Positions 1 to 7,470 of a stretch of DNA of 34,850 nucleotides are shown here, one piece after another. The notes beneath the pieces are model-generated. The model had not been told where the DNA came from. It saw only the letters and a program-made list of their open reading frames with translations, and searched no databases. Source of the stretch: Granulicella sp. L46 (GTDB lineage: Bacteria > Acidobacteriota > Terriglobia > Terriglobales > Acidobacteriaceae); NCBI RefSeq assembly GCF_009765785.1, contig NZ_LMUT01000016.1:1-34850 (forward strand), given 5' to 3'. The stretch's first letter is position 1. Every line of letters begins with the position of its first letter. A program made the position numbers and the translations under genes.

Positions 1-854
1 AGGAGTATGCGAAGTCGCCAGAGAATACGCTGGCCGTTTCGCCGGACAACCGCTCACGCACTGAACTTAATCAGGCGATTCGCGCGGAATTGCGAGAAGG
101 AGGAGTCGTCAGCAAAGAGGAGTATAGGGTTCGAGTGCTTGTGCCGCGTCAGGACCTGACGGGCGCGGACCGTATGTGGGCGGCACGCTACGAGGTCGGT
201 GATGTCCTGCGTTATAGCCGGGCTTCGAAAGAGACGGGGATAGGTAAAGGCGAATACGCACGAGTATCTGCCGTCGATGCTTCGAGCAATCGGCTGACCG
301 TTGAACGAACCGATGGCTCGGAGCGCATCTACGATCCGCGCCGCCAACAAGGAGTGTCTGTCTACCGTGAAGAAGAGCGAGCCTTCTCTGTCGGGGACCG
401 GGTGCAGCTCACCGCACCTGCACATGAACTGCACGTCGCCAATCGCGAGTTAGGGACAGTCATGTCGGTTGGAGTCGAGAAGCAAATCGGCTTGAAGATG
501 GATGACGGCCGTCAGATAAAAATTGATGCGAACAAGCATCCGCATCTCGATCATGGCTATGCGGTGACCAGCCATTCCATCCAGGGCCAAACTGCCGAGC
601 GGGTTCTGGTGCATGTGGACACGGAGTTGGGAGCGAAAGACTTACTCAACAATCGCATGGCTTATGTCGCCCTCTCGCGCGGAGCTCACGACGCGCAGCT
701 CTTCACCAATGACCGCGAGAAACTTCCTTCTGCTCTCGGCCACGATGTATCCCACCAGAGCGCCCATGCGCGGGAGATTGCCTCCTCAAAGGCGGCTCAG
801 CAGGAGATCGCACCGAAGCAGGAGCATAGCTACGGGCATGGAATCGGTCTGTAA
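1..854 (+). CDS. Conjugative relaxase/helicase (MobF, TraI/TrwC type), C-terminal part; 5' end outside window
   Basis: The frame is open from the window edge, so this is the 3' part of a longer gene and any start codon inside the window (for example TTG at 90) is probably not real. Helicase-domain signatures are visible: SPDNRSRTELNQAIRAELR just inside the edge, a beta-rich stretch with YDPRRQQGVSVYREEERAF, and the late helicase motif GYAVTSHSIQGQTAERVLVHVD-type segment followed by NNRMAYVALSRG, as in RecD-like/UvrD_C_2 domains of TraI-family proteins. Such proteins nick the transfer origin and unwind the transferred strand in conjugation. The stop is followed by a long non-coding stretch and an ArdC-like gene. 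A related but damaged copy lies at about 2401 to 3389. Whether the relaxase domain exists upstream cannot be seen. Confidence 0.85.
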   Translation, partial: EYAKSPENTLAVSPDNRSRTELNQAIRAELREGGVVSKEEYRVRVLVPRQDLTGADRMWAARYEVGDVLRYSRASKETGIGKGEYARVSAVDASSNRLTVERTDGSERIYDPRRQQGVSVYREEERAFSVGDRVQLTAPAHELHVANRELGTVMSVGVEKQIGLKMDDGRQIKIDANKHPHLDHGYAVTSHSIQGQTAERVLVHVDTELGAKDLLNNRMAYVALSRGAHDAQLFTNDREKLPSALGHDVSHQSAHAREIASSKAAQQEIAPKQEHSYGHGIGL

Positions 855-1293
855 CTACTGCGTACCTTGGGTGGATATGGCGTTCGCTCAAGGATTCGCC
901 GCCCTAACGATAGATTGAGTCGAGCAATCCAGCACTTCGCTAAGAGTGCATATGCTGTGCGGAGGAGGTCTCCTTCGCGCTGCGACCGCATTCGCGTTCT
1001 GCGCTGCCACCTCTGCGGGAGTTTCCCTCCCGCAACGCCCTTCCTATCAATCCTATGCGCTGACGCGCACTCGATAAGGAAACCAAGCCTTCCTAGTGGG
1101 CGCTGCCCCCCGCGCTCTGCAAGGCCATTCGCCCTTCGGGTTTTGGCTCCCCCACGCTACTCGCGGTTCCCCCAAAAAGCTCCGCTCGAAGACCCTTCCG
1201 TTTGCTACCCCCGCCTTCGCCAGGTGGCGTTCGGCATGTACATGCCGCGTTTCAACGCGGACGTGCAAAAGCCAAACCCAAGGAGCCAACGCC
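855..1293. other. Intergenic region upstream of the ArdC-like gene
   Basis: About 440 bases without a convincing gene. Reading frames here are GC-rich shadows without domain signatures. The last 60 bases hold two abutting palindromes and a ribosome binding site, annotated separately. Confidence 0.5.
1233..1260. promoter_or_regulatory. Two abutting palindromes upstream of the ArdC-like gene
   Basis: GGCATGTACATGCC at 1233 to 1246 is a perfect 14-base palindrome. It overlaps by two bases an inverted repeat at 1245 to 1260 with arms CCGCGTT and AACGCGG around a 2-base centre. They end 33 bases before the ATG at 1294. A repressor site or mRNA structure controlling the antirestriction gene is an inference. 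Confidence 0.45.
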
Positions 1294-2178
1294 ATGAATA
1301 CCATCGTCACCACCGACAGCAACAAGCCCAACACCAAACAGGAACTCATCACCGCCAACATCAAACTGCTGATTGAGCAGTTGGAAGCCGGACACTCCGA
1401 AGCCCTTACCAACTATCTCACCGCCATGAGCCGCTTTCACCAATACAGTTTTGGGAACGTGCTGGAGATTGCGCGGCAGATGCCGACGGCTACTCGCGTT
1501 GCTGGATTTTGGACTTGGAAGAACCTTGGACGCAGCGTCAATGCCGGAGCCAAGGGCATTCGCATCCTTGCTCCCATCGTTGGCGTTCGGCGTAAGAGAG
1601 ATATTAAAGCGGAGAAAGACATCACTAAACAGAATGAGCTGATGCTGTTGGGCTTCCGCAGTGCCTACGTCTTCGATATCTCCCAGACCAACGGTGTCGA
1701 GTTGCCGGAGATGGAGCGCGTGGCAGGCGATCCCGGCGAGAACATCGAGCGCCTGACCGCGTTCCTCAACAGCAAAGGAATTGCAGTGAGCTACAGCGAG
1801 AAAATTGCGCCAGCACTTGGCATGAGCTACGGCGGCCGCATCGCGCTGCTACCCGGACAGTCAAGGGCTGAAACTTTCAGCACACTTGTCCATGAGGCAG
1901 GACACGAACTCCTGCATAAGGCCGAGCGTCGGACGGCAACGACGAAGACCGCGCGCGAGACCGAGGCCGAGGCTGTGGCGTTTGTTGTCGGGAAGGCTGT
2001 AGGGCTGGTGAATGGTTCGGCCTCCGCGGACTACATCCAGCTCTACAAAGGCAATGCTTCACTGTTGGCCGAGAGCTTGGAGGTCATTCAGCAGACGGCC
2101 AGTGTCATCTTGGCGGCACTGGAGCCGCCCATCGCCGACGAGGTGACCGACGAGGAACTTGCTGAGGTCGCAGCATGA
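1294..2178 (+). CDS. ArdC-like antirestriction protein (ssDNA-binding domain plus HExxH metallopeptidase)
   Basis: 294 residues. The ATG at 1294 is chosen because AAGGAG lies 8 bases upstream; the open frame extends further 5' but that part has no protein-like character. The N-terminal half (about 15 to 120) has the ArdC N-terminal pattern, with YLTAMSRFHQYSFGNVLEI and GFWTWKNLGRSVNAGAKGI. The C-terminal half has the zinc-peptidase motif HEAGH (H200, E201, H204) and a following ETEAEAVAFVVG helix that would supply the third ligand, as in ImmA/IrrE-like peptidases. ArdC-family proteins enter with conjugated DNA and protect it from restriction, which fits the relaxase fragments on both sides. 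A hairpin terminator follows at 2229. Catalytic activity is inferred. Confidence 0.85.
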   Translation: MNTIVTTDSNKPNTKQELITANIKLLIEQLEAGHSEALTNYLTAMSRFHQYSFGNVLEIARQMPTATRVAGFWTWKNLGRSVNAGAKGIRILAPIVGVRRKRDIKAEKDITKQNELMLLGFRSAYVFDISQTNGVELPEMERVAGDPGENIERLTAFLNSKGIAVSYSEKIAPALGMSYGGRIALLPGQSRAETFSTLVHEAGHELLHKAERRTATTKTARETEAEAVAFVVGKAVGLVNGSASADYIQLYKGNASLLAESLEVIQQTASVILAALEPPIADEVTDEELAEVAA

Positions 2179-2228
2179 ACACCATGCCCGCGATCATGTA
2201 ACAATTCCCTCGACACACAAAAGCCGGA

Positions 2229-2262
2229 CAGACGGGACGAAGGTGCTCCCGTCTGCCTTTTC
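2229..2262 (+). terminator. Rho-independent terminator of the ArdC-like gene
   Basis: Perfect 9-base arms CAGACGGGA (2229 to 2237) and TCCCGTCTG (2247 to 2255) around a 9-base loop, followed by CCTTTTC. It starts 50 bases after the ArdC-like stop codon. Confidence 0.75.
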
Positions 2263-2400
2263 ACCGGCGCGGGAGACACTCCGCGGGTTTCTCCCGGACC
2301 CTCTTCCGGCGGTTTTTACTGCAATTCTGCACAATCGCTCTCCACAGTTCCTACACCGCCAATTTCATGCTCTTTAATAGCAATCTAATCAGCAATCTAG

Positions 2401-3389
2401 AAAATCTCTCTCACTCGCTCAGTGGCGCAACTCGCGCGTGGCGAGGTACGCGCAGCCATCAATAATCTGAACCAGCAGGGCCGCGCGTTCTGGAGATCAA
2501 GGACCGTGAACGGCGCATCGATGAAATTGCTCACGAATACGTACGCTCTCCGCAGCGCACTTTAGTGGTCTCTCCTGATAATGAATCTCGCCGTGAGATG
2601 AACCAGCATATCCATCGTGTGATGCAGGCGGAGAACAAGGTTAGTGGCGACGAGCATCGCCTGCGCGTGCTATTTGCACGGCAAGAGTTTACAGGCGCAG
2701 ATCGTCAGCATGCGCAGAACTATGAGAAAGGTGATGTCCTCCGATACTCGAAAGGAAGCAAGATTCTCGGAATACAGGCAGGCGAATATGCCCGCGTCAC
2801 TGCTGCAGATCGAGGGACAAACACCGTGACCGTGAAACGTCGTGGGGATGAAGAAGTCAGTTACGATCCGCGGCGTCTGCAGGGTGTGACGGTGTATCGC
2901 GACCACGAACGCAGCTTCGCCCAGGGCGACCGTATTCAGATGACTGCGCCTTTCTGCGGACAGAAACTGGCAAACCGCGAATTGGGCACTGTGGAGCAGA
3001 TTGACAAAGACGGCAATCTAAAACTGAAGATGGATTCTGGAAGGGAAGTCGCTTTCAATGCGAGGCAGCATCCGGATCTCGATTACGGCTATGCGGTGAC
3101 GAGCCATAGCAGCCAGGGGCAGACCGCCGACCGCGTATTGATTCATGTCGATTCTTCACAGGCACATGGTGGGCTGCTAAACAGCCGCATGGCCTACGTC
3201 TCCGTCTCGCGTGCGCAGTTCGACGTTAGGATTTACACGAATGATGCGAAGACGCTGGGACAGGAGCTGAGCCGTAATGTGACGAAAACCACGGCGCTCC
3301 AAGAAGGCCCAGCGCCTCAAGACACTGGGCAACGCGTCGGACCGCAGTCTGTAGCTCTAGAAATATCTCACGGGCTGAGCATCAGCTAA
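2401..3389 (+). pseudogene. Second conjugative relaxase/helicase remnant, 5'-truncated and frameshifted
   Basis: The last 274 codons (from GTG 2565) parallel the fragment at the window start closely: SPDN, ARQEFTGADR, YDPRRLQGVTVYRD, GYAVTSHSSQGQTADRV and NSRMAYVSVSRA are all recognisable. Reading back from 2565 the frame stays open to 2466 and gives IKDRERRIDEIAHEYVRSP, typical of TraI-family helicases. The preceding helicase segment, VAQLARGEVRAAINNLNQQG, is present but in another frame (from 2422), so there is a frameshift near 2480 to 2490. Nothing of the N-terminal relaxase domain is found between this and the ArdC-like gene. The short open frame could still be translated, but no intact relaxase can come from it. 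Confidence 0.8.
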
Positions 3390-3591
3390 AGCGAATCTGT
3401 GCCGCTACCGCTTCAAATCCCAAAGTCTGCATGCATTTGAAAGCGTGTTCCCGGCGAATGTCGGCTCACATCTGGCCGCTCCTTAGATTGACAAGGTGAC
3501 TAACCCTGCATGAAGAGGCCTATGAAAGGGGATTGTTCGGCAACGATGCATGGAACAGCTTAGCAACGTCTCAACTATCGATACTGCCGCG

Positions 3592-3783
3592 TCAATCCAG
3601 TTTCTTCTTTGACGGAGAGGTCTTTTCAGAAGACTGTTGCCTTTTAGCACGGGCATTGTCCCATCTCTTATTCGCAGCTTTACGTGCTAGTTCTTTGCGC
3701 TCTTCCGGCGTAAGGGCGCTCATACGCGCTTTCCCACCTTTTGGGCCGCCTTTCTTTCCGCCCCGTTTCCCCATTTCGCGCAT
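3592..3783 (-). CDS. Small basic GGK-rich protein of unknown function
   Basis: 63 residues from ATG 3783 (72 if GTG at 3810 is used). The N-terminus is rich in Gly and Lys (KRGGKKGGPKGGKARM). It is followed by ALTPEERKELARKAANKRW, a helix seen in many small bacterial proteins that end in a KAAxxRW motif, and a Lys/Ser-rich tail. Nucleic-acid binding is plausible from charge, but no specific role is known to me. It is transcribed divergently from the HTH gene at 3936, and the shared intergenic region holds the tandem operator at 3861 to 3910. Confidence 0.6.
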   Translation of the reverse strand: MREMGKRGGKKGGPKGGKARMSALTPEERKELARKAANKRWDNARAKRQQSSEKTSPSKKKLD

Positions 3784-3860
3784 GATGCGAGATACGACAT
3801 CTTCTTTCACATCAATAGTTTACAGAGATTTGTGCGCTGAGGGCTTCGCATCTCCTTGCA

Positions 3861-3910
3861 TGCTAGAAGCGCTTGTAGTAAAAGAGGTTATGCTAGAAGC
3901 GCTTCTAGCA
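3861..3910. promoter_or_regulatory. Tandem palindromic operator between divergent genes
   Basis: A perfect 20-base palindrome, TGCTAGAAGCGCTTCTAGCA, occupies 3891 to 3910. A near copy with two changes in its right arm lies at 3861 to 3880. Centres are 30 bases apart, about three helical turns, which suits cooperative binding of dimers on one DNA face. The right copy ends 25 bases before the ATG at 3936. Autoregulation by the HTH protein encoded at 3936 is the simplest inference. The core AGAAGCGCTTCT resembles the LacI-type sites of the right part of the window, but the arms differ. Confidence 0.7.
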
Positions 3911-3935
3911 AAGCATTACGCCAATTCATTTGGAT

Positions 3936-4685
3936 ATGAACATTATGAGATGGGACTTTCGTCATCACCTACTTCTGCAAATTGAAATGCTGCGCGGCGA
4001 CCTCTCGCATGAGGAGTTCAGCCATAGGCTCGGAGACGTGACCGAGCGTTGTCTGGCTCGTTACATTGGTGGCAAAACCCATCTACAAGAATGCGAATTT
4101 AGACTGATCGCGAAGGCCCTCAGCATCGACGCACAAACACTCGCGCAAGCCTGGGGGTCTTCTCTGGGTCTGCATCTGTCAGGTCCCGATGTCGTCGATC
4201 GGATGGTTAGTCGAGCCCGCCGTCGCTGGCGTCAACATTCGCGCATCTCTGGCGTCCCATCCAGCCCTTCTCCGATGGCCATCATTCGAGCTAAGTACGC
4301 CCACCGGCTTCCCATGAAGACGCCCCCTCTCTGGTTCGGTGCCCATTTTGATACCCGCAGGAGAAAGGACACCCCTGAAAATCGAGCCCGATTCGCCCGC
4401 GCCTACGAAATGCTGGTGGAATCCGTGCATGGTGGCAGATCTCATCGGGACATTGGAGCGACACGCGGCATCAGCGGCGAGCGGGCGAGACAACTCATGG
4501 TTTACGCCGCTTACACCTGGGCCGGGAAGGAACGGATTGATCTATCGGAAAGATCTGTCCCTTTCAAGAATGAGGCCAAATTGGTGAAAAATCTCTATGC
4601 CGGGCTGCGATTCTTTGCCCAACGGCAGTTCAATGACCTTGCCACTCAAGCTATGACGACGGTACGTACTGCCAGAGGAGACTAG
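3936..4685 (+). CDS. HTH transcriptional regulator with two helix-turn-helix segments
   Basis: 249 residues from ATG 3936; ATG 3945 is an alternative, and neither has a strong ribosome binding site. Residues about 23 to 66 resemble an XRE-like HTH (LSHEEFSHRLG followed by RYIGGKTHLQECEFRLIAKAL). Residues about 147 to 190 form a second HTH-like unit, RSHRDIGATRGISGERARQL, which looks like the region-4 HTH of sigma factors. The stretch between is rich in Arg. The gene lies directly downstream of the tandem palindrome and 5 bases upstream of another HTH gene, suggesting a small regulatory operon (3936 to 5264) in the mobile-element region. No named family is claimed. Confidence 0.65.
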   Translation: MNIMRWDFRHHLLLQIEMLRGDLSHEEFSHRLGDVTERCLARYIGGKTHLQECEFRLIAKALSIDAQTLAQAWGSSLGLHLSGPDVVDRMVSRARRRWRQHSRISGVPSSPSPMAIIRAKYAHRLPMKTPPLWFGAHFDTRRRKDTPENRARFARAYEMLVESVHGGRSHRDIGATRGISGERARQLMVYAAYTWAGKERIDLSERSVPFKNEAKLVKNLYAGLRFFAQRQFNDLATQAMTTVRTARGD

Positions 4686-4690
4686 TTTCC

Positions 4691-5005
4691 ATGAAGAAGC
4701 CTATGGATAGAGTTTCGTTGGAACGCTACAGACAGGAACATGACCGCTGTCTCGCCATAGTTGTATGCGAGTTGCGTGCGGACAGGGGTTTGGCTCAAAG
4801 CGAGGTTGCAAAGCGGGCAAAGGTCTCGGTTCGGTGGCTCCAAAAACTTGAAACAAATCAACTCCACACAAATTACACGTTGCGCAGGCTTGACCAGCTC
4901 GCCGGCGCTCTAGATGTGGATCTATACCATCTGTATAAACGTGTGAGCGAGATGACGGGCCACCACTCTGGCAGGAAAGGGGAAGGAGCACGAAACGATG
5001 AATGA
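4691..5005 (+). CDS. XRE-family HTH transcriptional regulator
   Basis: 104 residues. Residues about 22 to 82 form a Cro/C1-type HTH: LAQSEVAKRAKVSVRWLQKLE gives helices 2 and 3, and RRLDQLAGALDVD the closing helix. GAGGAGA lies 9 bases before the ATG. It begins 5 bases after the preceding HTH gene and its stop overlaps the start of the next gene by 8 bases, so the three are probably co-transcribed and translationally coupled. The target is unknown. Confidence 0.8.
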   Translation: MKKPMDRVSLERYRQEHDRCLAIVVCELRADRGLAQSEVAKRAKVSVRWLQKLETNQLHTNYTLRRLDQLAGALDVDLYHLYKRVSEMTGHHSGRKGEGARNDE

Positions 5006-5264
5006 GACCGAACGCGCGGCACTGACTTTGGACGGTGCCACCGGGAAACGAATACGACGCCTGCGTCTGGCAGAGCCCTATGCGAAGTCCCAGGGAGTTT
5101 ATCTGACGATCGAGTTTGATGATGCGACGGAAATCTTGATTGAGGTGAACTGTCGCCCGTGGTTTGCCATAAGGCATCTTGCTCTTGACGCAAACGGGGA
5201 ACTGGAGCAAGTGAAAAAACCGACGCAGGGGACGATCCGTTCGCTCGCCGAAGGCAGGCGCTGA
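4998..5264 (+). CDS. Small protein of unknown function coupled to the XRE regulator
   Basis: 88 residues. The ATG at 4998 lies inside the end of the XRE gene and has GGAAGGAG 8 bases upstream, so translation is well supported. The sequence alternates predicted beta strands (GVYLTIEFDD, EILIEVNC) and has no signal peptide or membrane segment. I do not recognise a family. The coupling suggests a partner or modulator of the XRE protein; that is inference. Confidence 0.6.
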   Translation: MNETERAALTLDGATGKRIRRLRLAEPYAKSQGVYLTIEFDDATEILIEVNCRPWFAIRHLALDANGELEQVKKPTQGTIRSLAEGRR

Positions 5265-5360
5265 ACCAGTCTGGTCCAATGGGTCGATTAGCTAGGCGTG
5301 TCCGCTCGGCCCGACCCGCCGTCGGCGCTTGTGCGGAATCAGTGCGCTTCGGATATCTGG

Positions 5361-5615
5361 TTAAATATCTTCTGCAGACTTCTTCGGAACTTGGGCACTC
5401 GACCGCGCCCAGGAAAGCGCCTCGTCGATATCCTGTTCATGTATTCCGAGTCGCGCTAGCCGCATCTGAATTTTGGCAGCGGGAACGTTGGGAATTGGTG
5501 TTAACACAATTGTTTCTCCTTCGGATCGGACGTCAAAATACGAAACTGCAGCAAATTGCGTGGCTACGGAATTCGGCAGCGTGATTTGGTTTTTGGTTGT
5601 TTTCTTTACCCGCAT
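5361..5615 (-). CDS. AbrB/SpoVT-like antitoxin-type DNA-binding protein, without adjacent toxin
   Basis: 84 residues from ATG 5615. The N-terminus VKKTTKNQITLPNSVATQF with the following YFDVRSEGETIVLTPI is the swapped-hairpin AbrB fold typical of type II antitoxins. The C-terminal half is helical and would normally bind a toxin, usually a PIN protein encoded just downstream. Downstream on this strand only 96 bases remain before the convergent end of the gene at 5264, so no toxin fits. It could be an orphan left after toxin loss or a stand-alone regulator. Confidence 0.7.
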   Translation of the reverse strand: MRVKKTTKNQITLPNSVATQFAAVSYFDVRSEGETIVLTPIPNVPAAKIQMRLARLGIHEQDIDEALSWARSSAQVPKKSAEDI

Positions 5616-5879
5616 AGCTTCACCAAATATGAACTAAGGCGATGTTATCGCAAACGCGTTTCCCTTTAGGTCCAAGGAGTTTGAACGCTGCTGATGAGTT
5701 GCAAATCGTTTCACGCTTCCGGAAGGTGCGTATTTTCGTCGCCACCTTGCTCTACTGGCGCACCGGCAAAGCGATCATCCATGGGGTTCTCAGCAAGGAA
5801 TGAGCGTCTACGGTTGCAGGGTTGTCGTATCGCTGATGCGACAATTGAGTAGACTCGGTGTCCAGTCTGCAGAAATTGT

Positions 5880-6080
5880 CTATTCCTGGTCCGTGTCAGC
5901 AATATCGTGGGCCCTTGGCAATACGTCTGGGACGCGTTGTTGGTGCTCATGGAATGTTTTGAGGCATGCGCCGCAATAGGCGAGGTGTACTTGTAGGAGC
6001 GCCCATTCTTCTTCTGATAACTCGTCCGTTGGAATCGCGCATAGCGCTGCGAATTCTTGGTGCCAGCGAGGATTTAGCAT
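5880..6080 (-). CDS. Small zf-HC2-type zinc-finger protein
   Basis: 66 residues from ATG 6080, which has GGGGGACAGG just upstream; the ATG at 6098 would add six residues. The core EEWALLQVHLAYCGACLKTFHEH carries the His...Cys-x-x-Cys pattern of the zf-HC2 (anti-sigma-like) finger. Small proteins opening with a WHQEFAALC segment are, in my recollection, common in Acidobacteriota. No sigma factor lies next to it and there is no membrane segment, so a classical transmembrane anti-sigma role is not supported. Such proteins are usually longer, so it may be truncated. Confidence 0.55.
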   Translation of the reverse strand: MLNPRWHQEFAALCAIPTDELSEEEWALLQVHLAYCGACLKTFHEHQQRVPDVLPRAHDIADTDQE

Positions 6081-6098
6081 CCTGTCCCCCAATTGCAT

Positions 6099-6507
6099 AG
6101 TAGTATTTTGGATTCCCTTTAGCGAAGAAATCTAAGCCGACGCTCTTTAGGATCGGATAATACCGCTTTGCGCATTCCCAAGGTCTAGCTGATTATATCG
6201 GCAGTCTCCTGCAGGCCGTAGCGCTTGCAGTGATTGACCCGCACCAAATGGCTTAGACGTTTCTTCTAACGGGTTTATCAACTTGAGAATGAAGACTGAT
6301 CAGAGCTTGCCTTGGTACGTTGGAAATGCATTTTGACTGTCTCCAGACACGCTCGGTGGAACTGGTAAACAGGTTTAGCGGCGGGTTAGGCAGGTCTTTG
6401 CTCGAATGCCCCTGCGAACCGACCGAAGCTTCAGCCCAAGATCGCTTCGAGCCCCGGACTCAAGTACATTACTCCCTTTGTGAGACAGCGAACTTCAAAG
6501 CAACTTC
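6099..6507. other. Intergenic region without recognisable gene
   Basis: About 400 bases between the zf-HC2 gene and the recombinase pair. I looked here for a third recombinase of a RIT-type trio and saw no tyrosine-recombinase motifs. Short frames present are not protein-like. Confidence 0.5.
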
Positions 6508-7470
6508 TCATAGTCCATCCAAGAATTGCATCAACTTGCGATTTTTCTTCCAATTGGGACGTTTTCTGTCGTCCGATATCTGCGCCAGCTGCTTCCGAAA
6601 CCTCTCTGGAGCCAATTTTAGGTAACGCTCAGTCGAGGAAAGTCCGACCTGTCCGATGTAAACCGATAGGGCCGGCATCAAGAGGTTAAGATCCTGGCCC
6701 TCGGTCAGCCACTCGATAACGCGGTGCACGGCAAACGTGTGCCTAAGGCAATGGAGCGTTGGTTGTATAAGTGCACCCCCCGGCTTAGTAACCATTGCTT
6801 TATCTCGCAAAATTTGGAAACGCCATTTAAGGGTGTTCCGAGATATGGCCAGCCCTTTTTTGTTCGAAAAGAAAGGAGAGGTCGAATTCCGGCGAAGGGT
6901 CTGCTGGAAATAGGCATGCAAGATCCTATTGAGGTCTTTACCAATTGGAATCGTGCGCAATCCATCAACTTGCGTAGAGAAAAGGGAAACCCGCATTTTC
7001 TGAAAATCGAAATCTCGGCGCCGCAAGCGCAACGCCTCGCTTACCTTCGCACCGGTGCAATAGAGAAATAATATTAGCGCGCTAAATGTTTCCGCTGCAA
7101 TGTTGTGACCATCCTGGGTGATGGAGACGGCTTTCAGCAAGCGCCGCACTTCATCTCGAGAATAGATATGCGGAACAAACGTTCCGACCGAGGCTGGTCG
7201 ATTTTCTGGCATTGGGATCAAAGCGATATAACGTCTCGCGTAGCAGTACTCAAAGAATCGATACAGAAGGAAATATCGATCGCGCCACGTGACAGATGAA
7301 ATCTGTGGCCCATCCAAAAACGTTCTTATTTGTAATTTATTAATATCTTTGAGGTCTACATTGCCAATGTGCTTCTCGAATGAGCGCAATCTGCCTGCGC
7401 CGGACTCGAACAAACCTCCTAGTTCTCGCTTCCACGAGATGTACTCAGTCAGTACTTCGCGAAGAATCAT
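6508..7470 (-). CDS. Tyrosine recombinase with substituted catalytic residues (second gene of pair, RitB-like)
   Basis: 320 residues. The family is clear from LHCLRHTFAVHRVIEW (box II HxxRH) and SSTERYLKL with the nucleophile Y283. Two positions of the active site deviate: the box I motif reads TGAKVSEAL, with K142 where the catalytic Arg is expected, and IGQVGLSSTERY has Q274 where the usual LGH His is expected. Both codons were checked on the DNA (AAG and CAG). It overlaps the upstream recombinase gene by 4 bases (ATGA). Adjacent overlapping recombinases are known from recombinase-in-trio (RIT) elements, in which the middle gene has this size and C-terminal style. Here the third gene is absent. 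It may be inactive or serve as a structural partner. Confidence 0.85.
   Translation of the reverse strand: MILREVLTEYISWKRELGGLFESGAGRLRSFEKHIGNVDLKDINKLQIRTFLDGPQISSVTWRDRYFLLYRFFEYCYARRYIALIPMPENRPASVGTFVPHIYSRDEVRRLLKAVSITQDGHNIAAETFSALILFLYCTGAKVSEALRLRRRDFDFQKMRVSLFSTQVDGLRTIPIGKDLNRILHAYFQQTLRRNSTSPFFSNKKGLAISRNTLKWRFQILRDKAMVTKPGGALIQPTLHCLRHTFAVHRVIEWLTEGQDLNLLMPALSVYIGQVGLSSTERYLKLAPERFRKQLAQISDDRKRPNWKKNRKLMQFLDGL

Noticed and set aside
1096..1293. In-frame 5' extension of the ArdC-like gene
   Set aside because: The extension has no protein-like character, whereas ATG 1294 has a good ribosome binding site and opens directly into the conserved N-terminal domain.
5711..5950. Minus-strand frame overlapping the zf-HC2 gene
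   Set aside because: No domain or ribosome binding site; it could be the shifted tail of a longer zf-HC2 protein, but this cannot be shown.
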